Below are positions 10,005-21,960 of a DNA stretch of 64,000 nucleotides, one piece after another; the first letter of the stretch is position 1; each line of letters starts with the position of its first letter. The notes under the pieces were generated by a model, which was not told where the DNA came from, did not search any database, and was given only the letters and a program-made list of their open reading frames with translations. The translations under genes and the position numbers were made by a program. The stretch comes from Apricaphanius iberus (Eukaryota; Chordata; Actinopteri; Cyprinodontiformes; Aphaniidae). The DNA is taken from NCBI GenBank assembly GCA_028564705.1, contig JAPXFQ010001664.1:1-64000 (forward strand), given 5' to 3'.

Positions 10005-11998
10005 TGTACTGACATACAGCATTGAGTGTGATGAACTAATAGTCCTCCCACATAACCCAGTCCTATCTGACCATTTTTGATAACCTTTGAATTTACTTTA
10101 CCCGACGTTCCCAAATCTAAAAGAAAATTTCATTACAGTAGAACTCTATCAGATAGTGCTGTAACAACGCTTAAAGAATCTGTTCCATTGTTGTTTCCCC
10201 ATGCGTCTCAGAATACCACAGTGGATGGCAGTAATTCCTTCACTAACCCTTCAGAAATTGATGGTCTGGTTCAAAGTATTACTTCCTCACTGTGTTTGGT
10301 GCTAGAAAGTGTAGCCCCCTTAAAAAAGAATCAAGGAATCAAGGGAACAGCACAAGGTTGGTTTAAATCATATCTTTCCGACAGATTCCAGTTTGTTCAT
10401 ATTAATGATAAACCTTCCTCACACTCAAGGGTTACTTGTGGAGTACCACAGGGTTCTGTGCTTGGACCCATTCTCTTTACTATATATATGCTTCCAATAG
10501 GTAAAATAATTAGACAACATGTAATAAATTTCCACAGTTATGCTGATGATACACAATTATATTTATCCATAAAACCTGATGAAACCAATCAGTTAGGTAG
10601 ATTACAAGCATGTCCGGAAGACATAAAAACCTGTATGAGTCTGAATTTTCTACTTCAAATTCAGACAAGACAGAAGTTGTTGTCTTTGGACCAGAACCTT
10701 TAAAAAGGAAACTGCTAAATCAATCAATTCATCTGGATGGCATTAATTTGGCCTCTGGTAATAATGTAAAGAACCTTGGTGTAATTTTTGACCATGATAT
10801 GACATTTAAATCCCATATTAAACAGGTTTGTAACATTTCTTTCTTTCACCTCCGGAATATTGCTAAAATTAGAAACATCCTGTCCAGGAGTGATGTAGAG
10901 AAACTAGTCCATGCATTTGTGACTTCGAGGCTGGAGTACTGTAATTCCTTATTATCAGGAAGTCCACAAAATGCAATTAAAAGCCATCAGTTGATCCAAC
11001 AAAACGTCTGATGAATATTAAAAAGAGAGATCACATTTCTCCTGTTTTAGCTTCTCTCCACTGGCTCCCTGTTAAATCCATAATAGAGTTTAAGATCCTC
11101 CTCCTTACTTATAAAGCCCTTAATAATCAAGCTCCGAGATCTAATTGTCCCATATGTTCCTAGCAGAGCACTTTGTTCTCAGAATGCAGGTCTACTGGTA
11201 GTTCCTAGGATTTCTAAAAGTAGAATGGGAGGCAGATCTTTTAGTTATCAGGCTCCTCTCCTGAGGAACCAGCTCCCAGTTTTAGTCCATGAGGCAGATA
11301 CTCTGTTTTTAAGACTAGGTTTAAAACCTTCCTTTTTGATAAAGCTTATAGTTAGAGTGGCTTATGTTATCTCAGTTATCTGAGTTATCTCTGTAGTTAT
11401 GCTGCTATAGGTTTAGACTGTTGGAAGACAGACTGACCACTTTTATACTTCTCTCTTCTACTACTCTCCAGATTATTTTTTCTGCTGTTATTTTGATTGT
11501 TAACATTGTTTTCTCTCAGTGTTTTTCTCCCCATAGAAGCTCCACCTGGTCTGGTATCCTGCTTACCTATAATGCCCCCTGCTGGATGGGGAGCATCGGC
11601 CCAGATGATGCTCAAAGTCACTGAGCATCCTCCATGCTGTCTCTTCTGTCTTCTCAGACCCCCGGACAGTCGTGGCAGATGACCACTTGTACTGAGCCAG
11701 GTTCTGGTTCTGCCAGAAGTTTCTTCCTGTAAAAGGGAGTTGTTCGTCTCTATTGTTGCTGCATGCTTGCTTAGTATCAGGGATTGATGACGAATTGCTG
11801 TGGTTGGAGTCTGCATGATCTTGGCACAACCTCACGTTAATGACTCAACGCAATCTGCTGGGATTCCTTACAAAGAAAACTTTTAACTGATTGGAATGTT
11901 TGTATAATTGTATTGAAATGACTTTTGTTGTAAAGTGTCTTAAGATGACATTTGTTGTAAATTAGCGCTATATAAATAAAAGTCAATTGAATTGGATT
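10005..11998 (+). mobile_element. L2 retrotransposon, internally deleted
   Basis: It begins in the endonuclease-to-RT spacer (matching 32960 onward) and ends with 'gctatataaataaaagtcaa', the L2 3' terminus. Compared with the copy at 32650-35879 it lacks about 740 bp corresponding to 33265-34005, so the N-terminal half of the reverse transcriptase is missing. The 3' untranslated part (11395-11995) is well preserved. Confidence 0.85.
10077..11360 (+). pseudogene. L2 reverse transcriptase remnant
   Basis: Two overlapping frames (10077-10703 and 10610-11011) carry the RT core GVPQGSVLGPILFTIYMLP and the active-site motif SYADDTQLY, followed by NLGVIFDHDMTFKSHIKQV and LEYCNSLLSGSP. The C-terminal region is broken by stops. 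A frame change near 10610-10700 separates the two parts. The N-terminal fingers are deleted. No activity is expected. Confidence 0.85.
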
Positions 11999-12080
11999 AT
12001 TATTTCTTGGAGTCAGTCAGGGATTCAAAATGTGAAGTGATTAAAATAGACTTTGAATACAAATCTTATATTGTAGCACA

Positions 12081-13648
12081 GTTTAAAGGGCCTATACAAT
12101 GCAAAATCAACTTTTTGGAGTTTTCAACCATATGGTAATGCAATCTTCTCACAAAAAAAAACCCACCGGAGTGTTTTTTTGCTTAATTCACGCATGTCTG
12201 AGTAATGTCGTGGTCAATAATACCGCCCCCAGTTCAGGAGTACTTAGAGTAAAACATCGTCAGTAGAGAAAAACCTGGCTGAGACTTAATTTAGTTTCAC
12301 CTCTGCAGAGCGTGGAGAAGGCCTGTCCCCAGGAGTCTGAGTCCCAGGCGTTCTCGCGCCCCGTTGCAGACCGGCTCATTTTATTCATTCAACAGGGAGT
12401 GGCTCATAGCACATACACATCAATACATTTGCTGGTTATTCTCCCTACACACATTTCAGTTACATCTTGCGAGATAACAGGCGCCTGGCGGCGCAGCTTC
12501 TGGTCTGAAAAACAACTCCATATATGGTACAGCACATCTCATATCAGATACTACTTCCTCTTAGGCCTTTAGCAACTTTCAGCAAACATAAAACATTTAA
12601 TCACATTAAAAATCATCATTAGTAATTCTCCTGAATTCTACTCTCTGAGGAGCTGTGCCTCACTCTCCTAAACAACGACTGAGTGTTCAACTAGTGACAT
12701 CACTACTTGAAAACAAGGGAGAGCTAGAGGTGTCGGCACCGCCCCTGCAGGCAGAGCGGCTTACCCCTCTTGAGAATACTGTTTGTGATGAAGCTTTGCA
12801 CTGTTTGTTTCAGCTTGATCTGCTCCCGGCTCTGCAGCGCGGCAGAGCGTAGCGGGGGGTACAGGAGGCGGGTTTATAGAGAAAATGAGCTGTTTCACTT
12901 CGTGATCTAACTTCAGCTACAGGATACAAGTTGGTGAGAAGTGGCTGTGAAGCTAATTCTGAATGTTAGCTATGAAGCTAATTGAAAAGCGAATAACTCA
13001 AACAATGCCACAATGTCTACTAACAGCTGAAGGACATTATTGAGGAAATGCTTACTTGTACAGGGGTATTTGCTGGAAAGATGGTATTAATCCTGGTAGA
13101 AGTTTAAGACGATCTGCGAATCCACTGCTGTATTGTCACAAGTTGGAAAAACAGTCGTCCTAGAAATGTTTGCCACAAACTACCACACAATTCGGCAGTC
13201 GGTCGGGCACATTCCCGGCATACATAAAATCTATCCACAAGCTTTTCAGTGGCTTAGAAGTGGGGAGGACAAAAAGCTTTATGTTCTCTTTTGTACACCC
13301 AGGTACAGTGCAGTTTGGATGCAGTCTGGACTCCATGCTGTTGGTTTTGTTGTTTGCCTGTTACCGTAGTTCTCCGCACCGCGGAGAGAGGGACTTGCAG
13401 AGTGTAGGTCGGGGAAGGGGGTCATTGGCTAGAACTCAACACGTAATATGCCAAAACGTGTCGTCATGTGCTGAACTGCCAAACAGCCACTTTCTGACTG
13501 CTAATTTCACTATGTAGTCAGAAACACCCCGGAACAAACGAAAGACTAATCAGTAATTTTAACCCCTTAGGCAGGCTGGGGAAACTAAAAGATATGATCA
13601 AAAACCTCAAAAATTGCTAATTTCATGCCAGGTCCACTATAACTTTCA
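12081..13648. mobile_element. Putative non-autonomous DNA transposon
   Basis: The ends form a diverged inverted repeat of about 50 bp: 'gtttaaagggcctatacaat' on the left, and on the complement of the right 'agttatagtggacctggcat', both followed by AAAT...TTTT...ATAT blocks. The interior has several short frames with no transposase. Identity between the ends is roughly 60-65% by eye, so the element is old. Confidence 0.5.
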
Positions 13649-14059
13649 GTCCACAATGGTTTTTCATATTGGCACTTTTGCTGTCCACCCAGGGCTGCAG
13701 AGCCTGTGGAGGAAAATGGGTTGGTGTGACTAAACTATCTGTTATGAGCCAGCTGATAACAGCTTACTTGGGCATCCAGTTAATGGGATTGGGTGCTGCC
13801 GTGTAGTTTGAATGGCACTTTCAACAGATGTAGATGTAAACCATGAACAGCTGATGACATTAATGTTGGTTCAGCTCTAAATTAAAGGGTGATTTGAGAG
13901 ATTTCTTTTAATTTTTTTTATTGTTCGGTTTTGCCCTTTTTGACTTGGAGTGAAAATGGCAAAAACCCTAACGTAGTCTATTGATCCACGTCAGGTATGG
14001 TATTGATTTCTGTGAAATCTGCAATCAGCTATGATTTAGTACTTTTATTGTGCTAAAAC

Positions 14060-14790
14060 CATTGGAATTAAGCTGTGTTTAAACAGTCAATTAGCTTCCT
14101 AACAATGACCAACAGCTGTGGTGTTTTTCAGTCTGGTTTCTGGGCTCACCACAGCACCGAGATTGTTTTCAATGACATCCGCATAAATACAGATTGTGGA
14201 AGAACCACAATACTGGTTCTGTTTGACCTCAGCACAGCATTTGACACTGTTGATCATGATGTACTATTCAAATGACTGAAGATTTGGGTTGAACTCTGTG
14301 GTACAGTACTTGGGTGGTTTGAGTTTAACCTATAGAGCAGTGACTTCCTAATATCATTAGGCAACTTTTCAAAAAAATCAATCAGATTAAAAAGCTGCTC
14401 ACATCCTCACTAGAACCAGGAAAGTAGATCATATCACCCCAGTTCTAAAGTCCTTCCACTGGCTCCCTGTAGCTAAGAGAATAGACTTCTAAATTATCCT
14501 GCTAGTTTTTAAATCAGTGAATGACTTAGTACCAAAATATATAAAAGATCTGTTGTTGTTGTTGGACCAACCTTCCATACCAAATGAATCTTTTAGTTCC
14601 AGTCTACTCAGCATCCCTAGAATCAAAGTGAAACATGGAGAAGCAGATGAAGCAGATTTTTATTTGTGTGCTCTTCTAATATGAAAAAAATGCAGAAAAC
14701 TGCAAAACTGCTGAGCCATTGAGTCCCTTTAAATCAAGACTATAAACGCAATTTTCTAGAGCTGCCTTTATATATGGAAAGCGCATCGTA
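14060..14790 (+). pseudogene. Second L2-type RT remnant
   Basis: The frame at 14075-14275 gives FQSGFWAHHSTE and LVLFDLSTAFDTVDHDVL, the fingers/palm part of an L2-like RT. After a deletion, 14400-14690 encodes the C-terminal region (DHITPVLKSFHWLPV; then RIDF with a stop). The family differs from the L2 copies at 10 and 33 kb. A tail with 'ggaaagcgcatcgtaatgag' follows. Confidence 0.7.
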
Positions 14791-14798
14791 ATGAGTTA

Positions 14799-15459
14799 AG
14801 CCTAGTTTATGCTTCTCCATTTTGACGGAGACTGATTGACACATCGGCATTATCCGTCAACGCAAGGGCTCTCCATTACCTATGCAAGGACACACAGAGT
14901 AGAGGCCCAATTTCTAACTATCCATCAACGAAGAGTGTATGCCTGTGATTGGTCAATTCAGTAACAGCCAGAGATCACTTCACCAGAATGGGGCTATATG
15001 GTCGCTGTGGTCAGTAGTTAATGCAGCGTTTGGACACTACATGCTTTATATTGAAAGGATAATTAATCTAATCTGTTCTTTTGGCGATTTTGAACACAAA
15101 GAGATGTGGGAAAAAAAAAAAAGCTGCTGTGTTTGTTTCCTGGCATTTTCTGGGTATTATATGAGCTGCACTTCTAGTAAAAAGCTTTACATCTTAATCA
15201 AAACTTACTTTCTGTCATCCATTGCTCCTTGATGAAGAAATGCATTCAACAGCCTAGAAAAAACTGATACAAAGCTGTGCTAATGCAGAGATGCCATGAA
15301 AAGTTAGCACCCCCTGCTGTCCTGGTCGACCAATGTTGAGAAAACAATCGAGAGTGGAGAGTAAAAAAACCCCCCGCAGAACCATAAACGAAAAACATCT
15401 CAGTCAATTCGTCTGCATCTGAGTGCAAATTTGCGGTCGGAGAAGCATAAACTAGGCTT
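14799..15459. mobile_element. Non-autonomous DNA element, complete
   Basis: The inverted ends are near-perfect: 'aagcctagtttatgcttctc' on the left and 'gagaagcataaactaggctt' on the right. The length is about 660 bp and there is no transposase. A truncated relative at 26688-27050 shares the internal 'ggcgattttgaacacaaaga'. Short related starts occur at 6945 and 46878. Confidence 0.75.
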
Positions 15460-15899
15460 TGCTGTTGGAAATACTTCTGCAACATTAAGGAATAAACGGT
15501 CTGAGGAAAGAATGGTCAAAACAAGTCATATTTCTCAAGCATGCATGGGAAGAAACATACACCAACCGAGGTCAATGTGCTTCTTCAGTAAACTGTCTTC
15601 ATGCTCATTTTATGGAATATCACAGGATTAAACATCACATGGTACAACTGTGGTTTTCATTTGCCCTATAAACCTTTTCCTGTTTAAACACACTACGCAT
15701 ATAATCAAGATATAATCAACTTTGTTGTTGTTTGTGTATTCACTTGTAAAAAACAGTAAGACAAGATTCAATCAAGATACATTCAAAAGAACAAAACATA
15801 CATGAATTCATGATTCATACATGAATCAATAACATACCATTTTTCCCAACAGTTACATTTATTCCATTACATTTACATGTTTTTTGTATTTCTTATTAT

Positions 15900-16045
15900 C
15901 GTATATATTTTAGTTATACTACACTGCTTTTAAATGCTTTTAACTTGAGTCATAGTATTCTGAAGTAATGTTCTTGTAAAGTGCCTTGAGATGACATCTG
16001 TTGTGAAATGGCGGTATATAAATAAACTGAATTGAATTGAAGGTA
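15900..16045 (+). mobile_element. L2-type 3' tail
   Basis: It contains 'gtaaagtgccttgagatgac' and ends 'ataaataaactgaattgaat', the conserved 3' end of L2-like elements. No coding part remains. It lies about 35 bp before the Tc1 element. Confidence 0.65.
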
Positions 16046-16078
16046 CGCAGAACACCATCTCTGATTGCATAACAAGTA

Positions 16079-17602
16079 CAGTGAGGATCATAAGTATATG
16101 AACATCCTCCAATATAGCAAGTTCTCCCAATTAGAGATTATGAAGGGGTCTGAAATTTACATTGTATGTGCATTTCCTCCCTGAAACACAGCATTTTTCT
16201 TTTAAAAAATCAGGAAATGACACTGTATGATTTTAAAGAATTTCTTTGTATTTTATTGCTGCACATTAATATTTGAACACCTGAGAAAGAAAGTGTTCAT
16301 ATTTGGTACAGAAGCCTTTGTTCGAAATCCCAAAGGTCAAACGATTCCTGTAGTTCTTGACCAGGTTTGCGCACACTGTGGCAAGGATTTTGCCCCACTC
16401 CTCCACACAGATCTTTTCTATAACTGTCAGGTCCCAAGGCTTTTGCTGAGCAATATGGTATTTCAGTTCATAAGATTTTCTATTGGATCCAGATGGATTT
16501 AGGTCTGGAGATTGGCTCACCCACTCCAGAACCTTGATCTGCTTCTTACGGAGCCGCTCCTTGGTTAACCTGGCTATGTTTCATGCTGGAAGACCCAACC
16601 ATGACCCATCTTCAGTGCTCTGACTGAGGGAAGGTTTTTGCTTAACATCTCACAACACATGGCCGCATTCATCCTCTGCTCAATAAGGTGCAGTCGTCCT
16701 GTCCAGAAAAGCACCCACAAAGCATGATGTTTCCACCTTCATGCTTCACATAAGGGATGTTGCTCTTGGGATACAGCTCATACTGCTTTTTCCTCCAAAC
16801 ACGACGAGTGAAGTTTAGACCAAAAAGTTCTATTTTGATCTCATCTGACCACATGACGTTCTCCCATGCCTCCTCTGTATTATTCAGATGGTCATTAGCA
16901 AACTACAGAGGGACCTAGACATGTGATAATTTGAGCAGCGGGACCAATCTTGCAATGCATGGTTTTAAACTATGACTGTGTAGCGTTCTACCAACAGTAG
17001 GCCTCTTTGAAACTGTGGTCTTACCTTTCTCCATGTCATTGACCAGCTCCTTCCTCACCTTTCCAATCATCAGTGATCCCCTACCAGGTGAGATCTTGCA
17101 TGGAGCGCCAGTTTGGGGTAGACTGATAGTCATCTTTACTCTCTTTCATTTTCTAACAAATACTCTAACATTTGATCTATTTACACCAAGCTTCCTGGGT
17201 ATGCACCATAGCCATTTCTAGCCTTGTGGACACCAGAGACTATTTTGTCTCTGGTGTTTTTTGACAGCACTTCGGTATTGTCCATGGAAGTAGTTGGAGA
17301 GTGACTGGCTGTGAGCTGGACAGGTGTCTTTAACAAGCTCAGACAGGTGGTACTAATTTAAATTAATAATTGAAGTAGATAAGGACATTTTTAAAGGCGG
17401 AGTAACAGGTATTTGAGAACTAAAATTATTGGTGATTGCCAGGTGTTCAAATACTTATCAGCAGCAAGAAAATGCAAACAAATGATTAAAAAATCACACA
17501 ATATGATATCCTGATTTTTTATTTTTAAATGCCCTCCGATAATTTTCAAAGTGGGAGAACTTGAAAAATTGAAAGGTGTTCAAATACTAATGTTCTTCAC
17601 TA
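16079..17602 (-). mobile_element. Tc1-like transposon, full span, inactive
   Basis: The element is 1524 bp and flanked by TA on both sides (16077-16078 and 17603-17604). The left end is CAGTGAGGATCATAAG and the complement of the right is TAGTGAAGAACATTAG; both continue into TAT.TGAACA.CC and, about 25 bp further in, 'caagttctccca'. The transposase lies on the minus strand and is broken. The size is normal for a complete Tc1 element. Confidence 0.85.
16669..17133 (-). pseudogene. Tc1-family transposase, broken
   Basis: Two minus-strand frames carry the remains. The first (16915-17133) matches the DNA-binding domain with KVRKELVNDMEKGKTTVSKR. The second (16669-16854) has MWSDEIKIELFGLNFTRRVW, containing the first catalytic Asp, then [16 protein letters not shown]. 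Stops and a frame change separate them. Downstream catalytic residues are not in an open frame. It sits inside the TA-flanked element 16079-17602. Confidence 0.85.
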
Positions 17603-17789
17603 TAGAACCTTAAAGTACTGGTAGATGTCCTTTAGCAGCAGAACTCAGCATCAGCTGCAACTCCTTTAAGCTAAGTACAGTTAACACAAACTCAACAACA
17701 CTTGATGATAAAATACTGGCAAAAGATTGCCTGATCTAATGAGTGTGATGTTCAGGAGTGACATTCCGAGGTTAGGGTAAGAGATTGAG

Positions 17790-18160
17790 TTCACTGATAC
17801 AAATAAGTTTCCTCCGCTGGGTGTCTGGGCTCTCCCTTAGAGACAACATTAGTATTCCTGACCTGAGATAGGGTGAGGAACTCAGTCATCCAGGAAGGCT
17901 CAGAGATAAGCGGCCGCTCCTCCACATAGAGAGCAGTCAGTTGGGGTGGTTTGGGCATCTGGTCAGGATGCCTCCTGGATGCCTCCCTGGTGAGGTGTTA
18001 TGGGCAGTGCACTTCTCACTGGGAGGAGACCCAGAGGAAGACCCAGGACCCGCTAGAGGGACTATGTTTCTAGCTGGCCTGGGGACACCTTGGGATATCT
18101 CGAGAGGAGCTGGCCCAAGTAGCTGGGTAATAAGTAAGATAATGGATGGTAGGGTCAGAG
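17790..18160 (+). pseudogene. Rex3/RTE-like LINE, 3' coding end
   Basis: Frames read SFLRWVSGLSLRD, then QLGWFGHLVRMPPGCLPGEV and GDPEEDPGPARG, which parallel the C-terminal region of the larger Rex3-like copy at 50428-50772. A stop interrupts the frame near 17870. Only this 5'-truncated end is present. A SINE has inserted just beyond it. Confidence 0.75.
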
Positions 18161-18173
18161 TTTGGTGTTAACA

Positions 18174-18544
18174 TCCATCCATCCATCCATCTTCTTAACC
18201 GCTTATCCAATTCAGGGTCACGGGGCAGCTGGAGCCTATCCCAGCAATTATCAGGCGTTAGGCAGGGTACACCCTGAACAGGACGCCAGTCTGTTGCAGG
18301 GCCAACACAGAGAGACAGACAACCCTTCACACTCACATTCATTCCTAGGGACAATTTAGAGTGATCAATTCACCTATCATGCATGTTTTTGGACTGTGGG
18401 AGGAAGCCTGAGTACCCGGAGAGAACCCACGCATACACGGGGAGAACATGCAAACTCCATGCAGAAAGACCCTGGGCCAGGATACGAACCCACGACCTTC
18501 TTGCTGCAAGGCAACAGCGCTAACCACTGCGCCACCGTGCAGCC
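18174..18544 (-). mobile_element. tRNA-derived SINE with 13-bp target duplication
   Basis: On the minus strand the head reads 'gtggcgcagtggttagcgc' (A-box-like) and then 'gggttcgtatcc' (B-box), the promoter layout of a tRNA-derived SINE. The 3' tail is a TGGA repeat, seen on + as tccatccatcc. Exact 13-bp duplications tttggtgttaaca flank it (18161-18173 and 18545-18557), showing target-primed insertion into the Rex3 tail. A head-truncated relative lies at 2250-2577. Confidence 0.85.
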
Positions 18545-18639
18545 TTTGGTGTTAACAACATTGGTTAAATTGACTATTATTCAAATGCCGTTGTCTACCT
18601 AAGTATTATTATCAATCTCTTTATGTCCACAGTGTTTCC

Positions 18640-19000
18640 ATCTAAAGGCTACGTCCAATCTGAGTTTGTACAGTTACTTAGCTTGGATCAAAGCAAATGG
18701 GTTTCTTAAATCTGCCAATAAGTTACCTATACTTAAATGTGCTCCGAGCTCACCGGATCTCAGTTCAATGGAGTAGGTTTGGGATGTGGTGGAACAGGAG
18801 ACTTGTATCATGGAAGTGCACCCATTAAATCAGCAGCAGCTGCATAATATGTACATGCCAATATGGACCAAAGTATCACAATAATACTTTGACACTTTGT
18901 TGAGTATGTGCTACGAAGAAGAAAAATTCAAAGCAAAATGGGGCCCATCTTGCAACTATATAGAGTGTAGGGGTCAATGAGGGTGTAAAGAGAATAGACT
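18640..19000 (+). pseudogene. Tc1/mariner-like transposase tail remnant
   Basis: The stretch 'caccggatctcagttcaatg' followed by 'gggatgtggtggaacaggag' corresponds to the 'APDLNPIE..WDVVEQE' region near the third catalytic residue of Tc1-like transposases. It is full of stops and lacks the N-terminal half. Inverted repeats are not visible. Confidence 0.5.
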
Positions 19001-19245
19001 ATAACTGTGAGGTTGTCATGACTGAACACAGCATTGTGTCCATCAATAATCAAAAACCTTTCGTCTGCACTCTTTTTGAAAGATTTTTTGACACTAAATC
19101 ATCTGACAAATGAGTTCCTGAGAGACAGTCTGACATCTGCATGTAAAAGTCCAAGTCGTTGCCAGAATGGTTGAAATGGGACAATATTTCCTCTTGAACA
19201 TTGTAGCTTAAAGGCATCAATGTTAATTTAGTGTGGTATCTGTGT

Positions 19246-20365
19246 TAGGGTTGGGTACAGATATCCTGTGCCCTAATGGCATCAACTAAAAAGCAGCGCA
19301 CATTTGGTGCTATATTTCGGTTCTTTTCCCCCCCGGACATATCAAACATGATATGGATGGATATCAAATGGATTCTGAGCATGCCATCAGCCAAGAGCGA
19401 TTCCCTATATCACCAGAAAAGGCTAACTTTTTTGTAAAAAAAACTGCTAAAAGTTAGGTCTGTCAAAATAAACACATTAACACTGGTCAATTAATTAAAT
19501 CTCCATTTTTTAAACGTAATTAATACATACAAAGAATACCGCCCTGTTTATTATTCCGCCTGTACCACATCAGCCCCCTTTCCTAACCAGCCATAATACA
19601 GATTGTTGTGCAGCAGTATGTGTGTGTTTGCGTAAATGATGTGAGTATATCATTATTGGCGTATTGGGTTGATATTATTATAATTTATGCATGTTGATTC
19701 ACTGTATAGCATCAGTACATTTCATAGTAAGATACCGTTGCAATAAAAATGCACATTATTCAGTCAAGTCTTGAACAATTAAAGACTTGAAAATGTGCTA
19801 ACTCAGTGGAAGTAGCTGTGTACGTCTTCACAATAATGACATTCATTTCCTGATGTGATAAACTGGAGAATCTGCCGTTTACTTATGGGAAAATGGTAAA
19901 TTGTAAAATTTGATTTATGTGATGTTTAACACAGACTGGTGATATCCAAACGTTAAGTTTATTAATATATTTTGGTTAGTTCTACCTGTATTTGTTATTA
20001 TTTTTCATATGAGACCACACATACATTGTAAATGTGATTGTGGAGTTCAAAACAATAATTGAATTGTTTTTTTTCCTATATTTAATTTAAAAAAAGAGCA
20101 AAGGCATCTGGATTTGTCCTTTATTAAGACTGAAAATTGTAGTTTTTTGGGGTCATTTTTAGGAATGGTGATTCATTCACAACTATCCTGTGATTAATTA
20201 GATAAAAATCTTTAATTGTTTGACAGTCCTACTAATAATAACACAATAAGAGTTTTTTTTACTATTCTTTAAGCAATGTTTCGAGCACCGTTTAAGCACT
20301 GGCACCATTTGAAAAAACTTGTTTAGCACCGGTATCAGATGAAACCAATACGATACCCTTCCCTA
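19246..20365. mobile_element. Non-autonomous hAT element (outer)
   Basis: It starts TAGGGTTGGGTA and its right end, complemented, reads TAGGGAAGGGTA. The flanks ATCTGTGT (19238-19245) and ATCAGTGT (20366-20373) match at 7 of 8 bases, as expected of an old hAT target duplication. Both ends continue into 'ggcacc'-type words. A second hAT-like element lies inside it. Confidence 0.7.
19455..20231. mobile_element. Non-autonomous hAT-like element (nested)
   Basis: The left end is TAGGTCTGTCAAAATAAAC; the complement of the right end is TAGGACTGTCAAACAATTAA. These resemble hAT termini of the 'agggctgtcaa' type. The flanking octamers ctaaaagt and ctaataat agree at 6 of 8. It contains no ORF of note. 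Confidence 0.6.
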
Positions 20366-20399
20366 ATCAGTGTTGTTGATATGACCATTGTTGAGTCAT

Positions 20400-20610
20400 A
20401 TTGACCATTAAAAATGCTTTACACAGGACCACATTCACCTATTCTCATTCACAAATTTGCACACATTTATGCACAAATAAAGAACTCGGATTGTATACAA
20501 TTTGTGGTTAAGTACCTTGCCCAGGAGCACATAGAAATGTGAGAGGAGAAAGCTGGAATTGAACTTATGACCCTCTGATTGTATTACTACTGTACTTAAC
20601 TAAGCCACAG
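20400..20610 (-). repeat. SINE-like repeat
   Basis: On the minus strand the order is 'tgtggcttagttaag' (A-box-like), about 30 bp, 'aagttcaattcc' (B-box-like), and then 'ctgggcaaggtacttaacca', an arrangement common in dispersed fish repeats. The tail is AT-rich. No target duplication was found. Confidence 0.45.
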
Positions 20611-20859
20611 ATGTCCCAGTGCATGAATGGGTTTTCTCTCAGATATCTAAAAACATGACTTGTAATTGGTCTTTCTAAAATGATGAATAAAGTAAAAAGG
20701 GTGTATATGTGTGTTTATTTCTCTGGTGATGGACTAGTAACATGTTCAGGGTGTACACCTGGTCCCTTTGCGACCCTGCAAAGATGAGCAGGTATGAGCA
20801 ATCAAATGGACGTAAAGATGGTTTGACAGCAATATTTTATGACAAGTTTGCTTGCCATA

Positions 20860-21960
20860 CTCGTGGATGCTGCGACCGATTCTCCTATGCGCGCGAGCTG
20901 TAGCAGCTCCTCCTCCTCCTCATCATCCTCCTCCAAAAATGTCGCAGAAGCTTCTCCTCTCACCGCGACGGCTCTTTTCTTTCCCTCTTTTCTTTGATTC
21001 CCTGCGCCCTTAGAAGTCCAGCGAATTCGCAGCTGTCACAGCCGAAGCAGCGAGCTGCATTCGGACGGCCGAACGGTCCCTTCTTCCCTCCCCACAGCAG
21101 CCCGGTCGGCGCATCCTCCCTCCCTTCCTCTCTCCCTCTCTCTCTCTCTCTCTTCATCTCTCTCTGTCTAACTCGATGTCTCTCTCTCCTGAAACCGCCG
21201 CAGAACTCCGCCGAGCGTCCACCAGGTGACTGCGCGGAGCGGAATATTCATCGCCACCGTCGTCGTCTTTCATCCCTCCGCTCCTTTGGACTTCGGGGGA
21301 CCGGAGCACCCTCGCCCCGCACCCTCTACCCTTTGCTGTATCCTCTCATCCGGTTCAGGACATTCTCCGCTCCACGCACACGCAGATTAACTGGGCTCCT
21401 GCCTCCCCGCCCGAACACTGATGCTGATGTCCTTGAGCTCGGCCTGCACGGTGAGTCCGCGCGTGGCTGCATGCGTGACTGTTATTTCCCCGGGGCGCCT
21501 TGTTTAGATGGAGGGAGGATGTGTTGCTGATTGGTAGCATGTAGGGGGGCTAGGACGGACTTGGACATTGTGCACGGCCTAATGTTCTGATCAGGCCTTT
21601 GCCAGCTGTACACAGCTGTATACAGTAGTAGAATACTGTGAAACATGTGTGTGTGATGGTGCGCATCCATTTATCCGCGTCCTATCTCAGTGGTTGAGCT
21701 GCCATAAAAATGTTCACCGATCAGCACTCGCTGTTCTCCCCGTTCGCCTCCGTTTCTCTTGGGCATCAGATGCGTTGTTTGTCTGGGTTCCGGTGCACCT
21801 GCAGCGCCGAGCCGAGAGTGGCCGAGCTGCGGGGGATTCGGTTTCATCAGGCGGTCGGAGGGACCTGGAAAAGTAGGCACAGAGGATGGGGGAGAGAGTT
21901 TGGCAGGTTGGAGGCCGGCGGCCGGTAACCTTGCGGAGGGACATTTATTGGAGTCAAGCA
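20860..21960 (+). promoter_or_regulatory. CpG-rich promoter region of atp2b gene
   Basis: CpG and GC content rise sharply relative to the AT-rich DNA on both sides. A long pyrimidine tract with CT repeats lies at about 21105-21190. No TATA box is evident, in keeping with a CpG-island promoter. A consensus splice donor (21451) lies within the region. Assignment to the Ca2+-ATPase gene rests on strand, the donor and the next acceptor at 41112. Confidence 0.6.
20930..21450 (+). other. atp2b3: Predicted non-coding exon 1 of atp2b gene
   Basis: GC-rich leader-like DNA ends at CACG followed by the strong donor GTGAGT at 21451. The start is approximate. An upstream ATG at 21421 stays open to the donor, and joining to the acceptor at 41113 closes it after 14 codons. 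Vertebrate PMCA genes commonly have a distant non-coding 5' exon, which fits. Without transcript data the link to the coding exon is an inference. Confidence 0.5.

Noticed and set aside
18174..18544. Functional tRNA gene
   Set aside because: A- and B-box-like motifs are present, but no cloverleaf, and the 13-bp target duplication and tail show that it is a SINE.
20994..21530. 178-codon frame in the CpG-rich region
   Set aside because: GC-rich DNA rarely contains stops. The frame crosses the predicted splice donor and the protein is low complexity, so I treat the region as promoter and 5' UTR.
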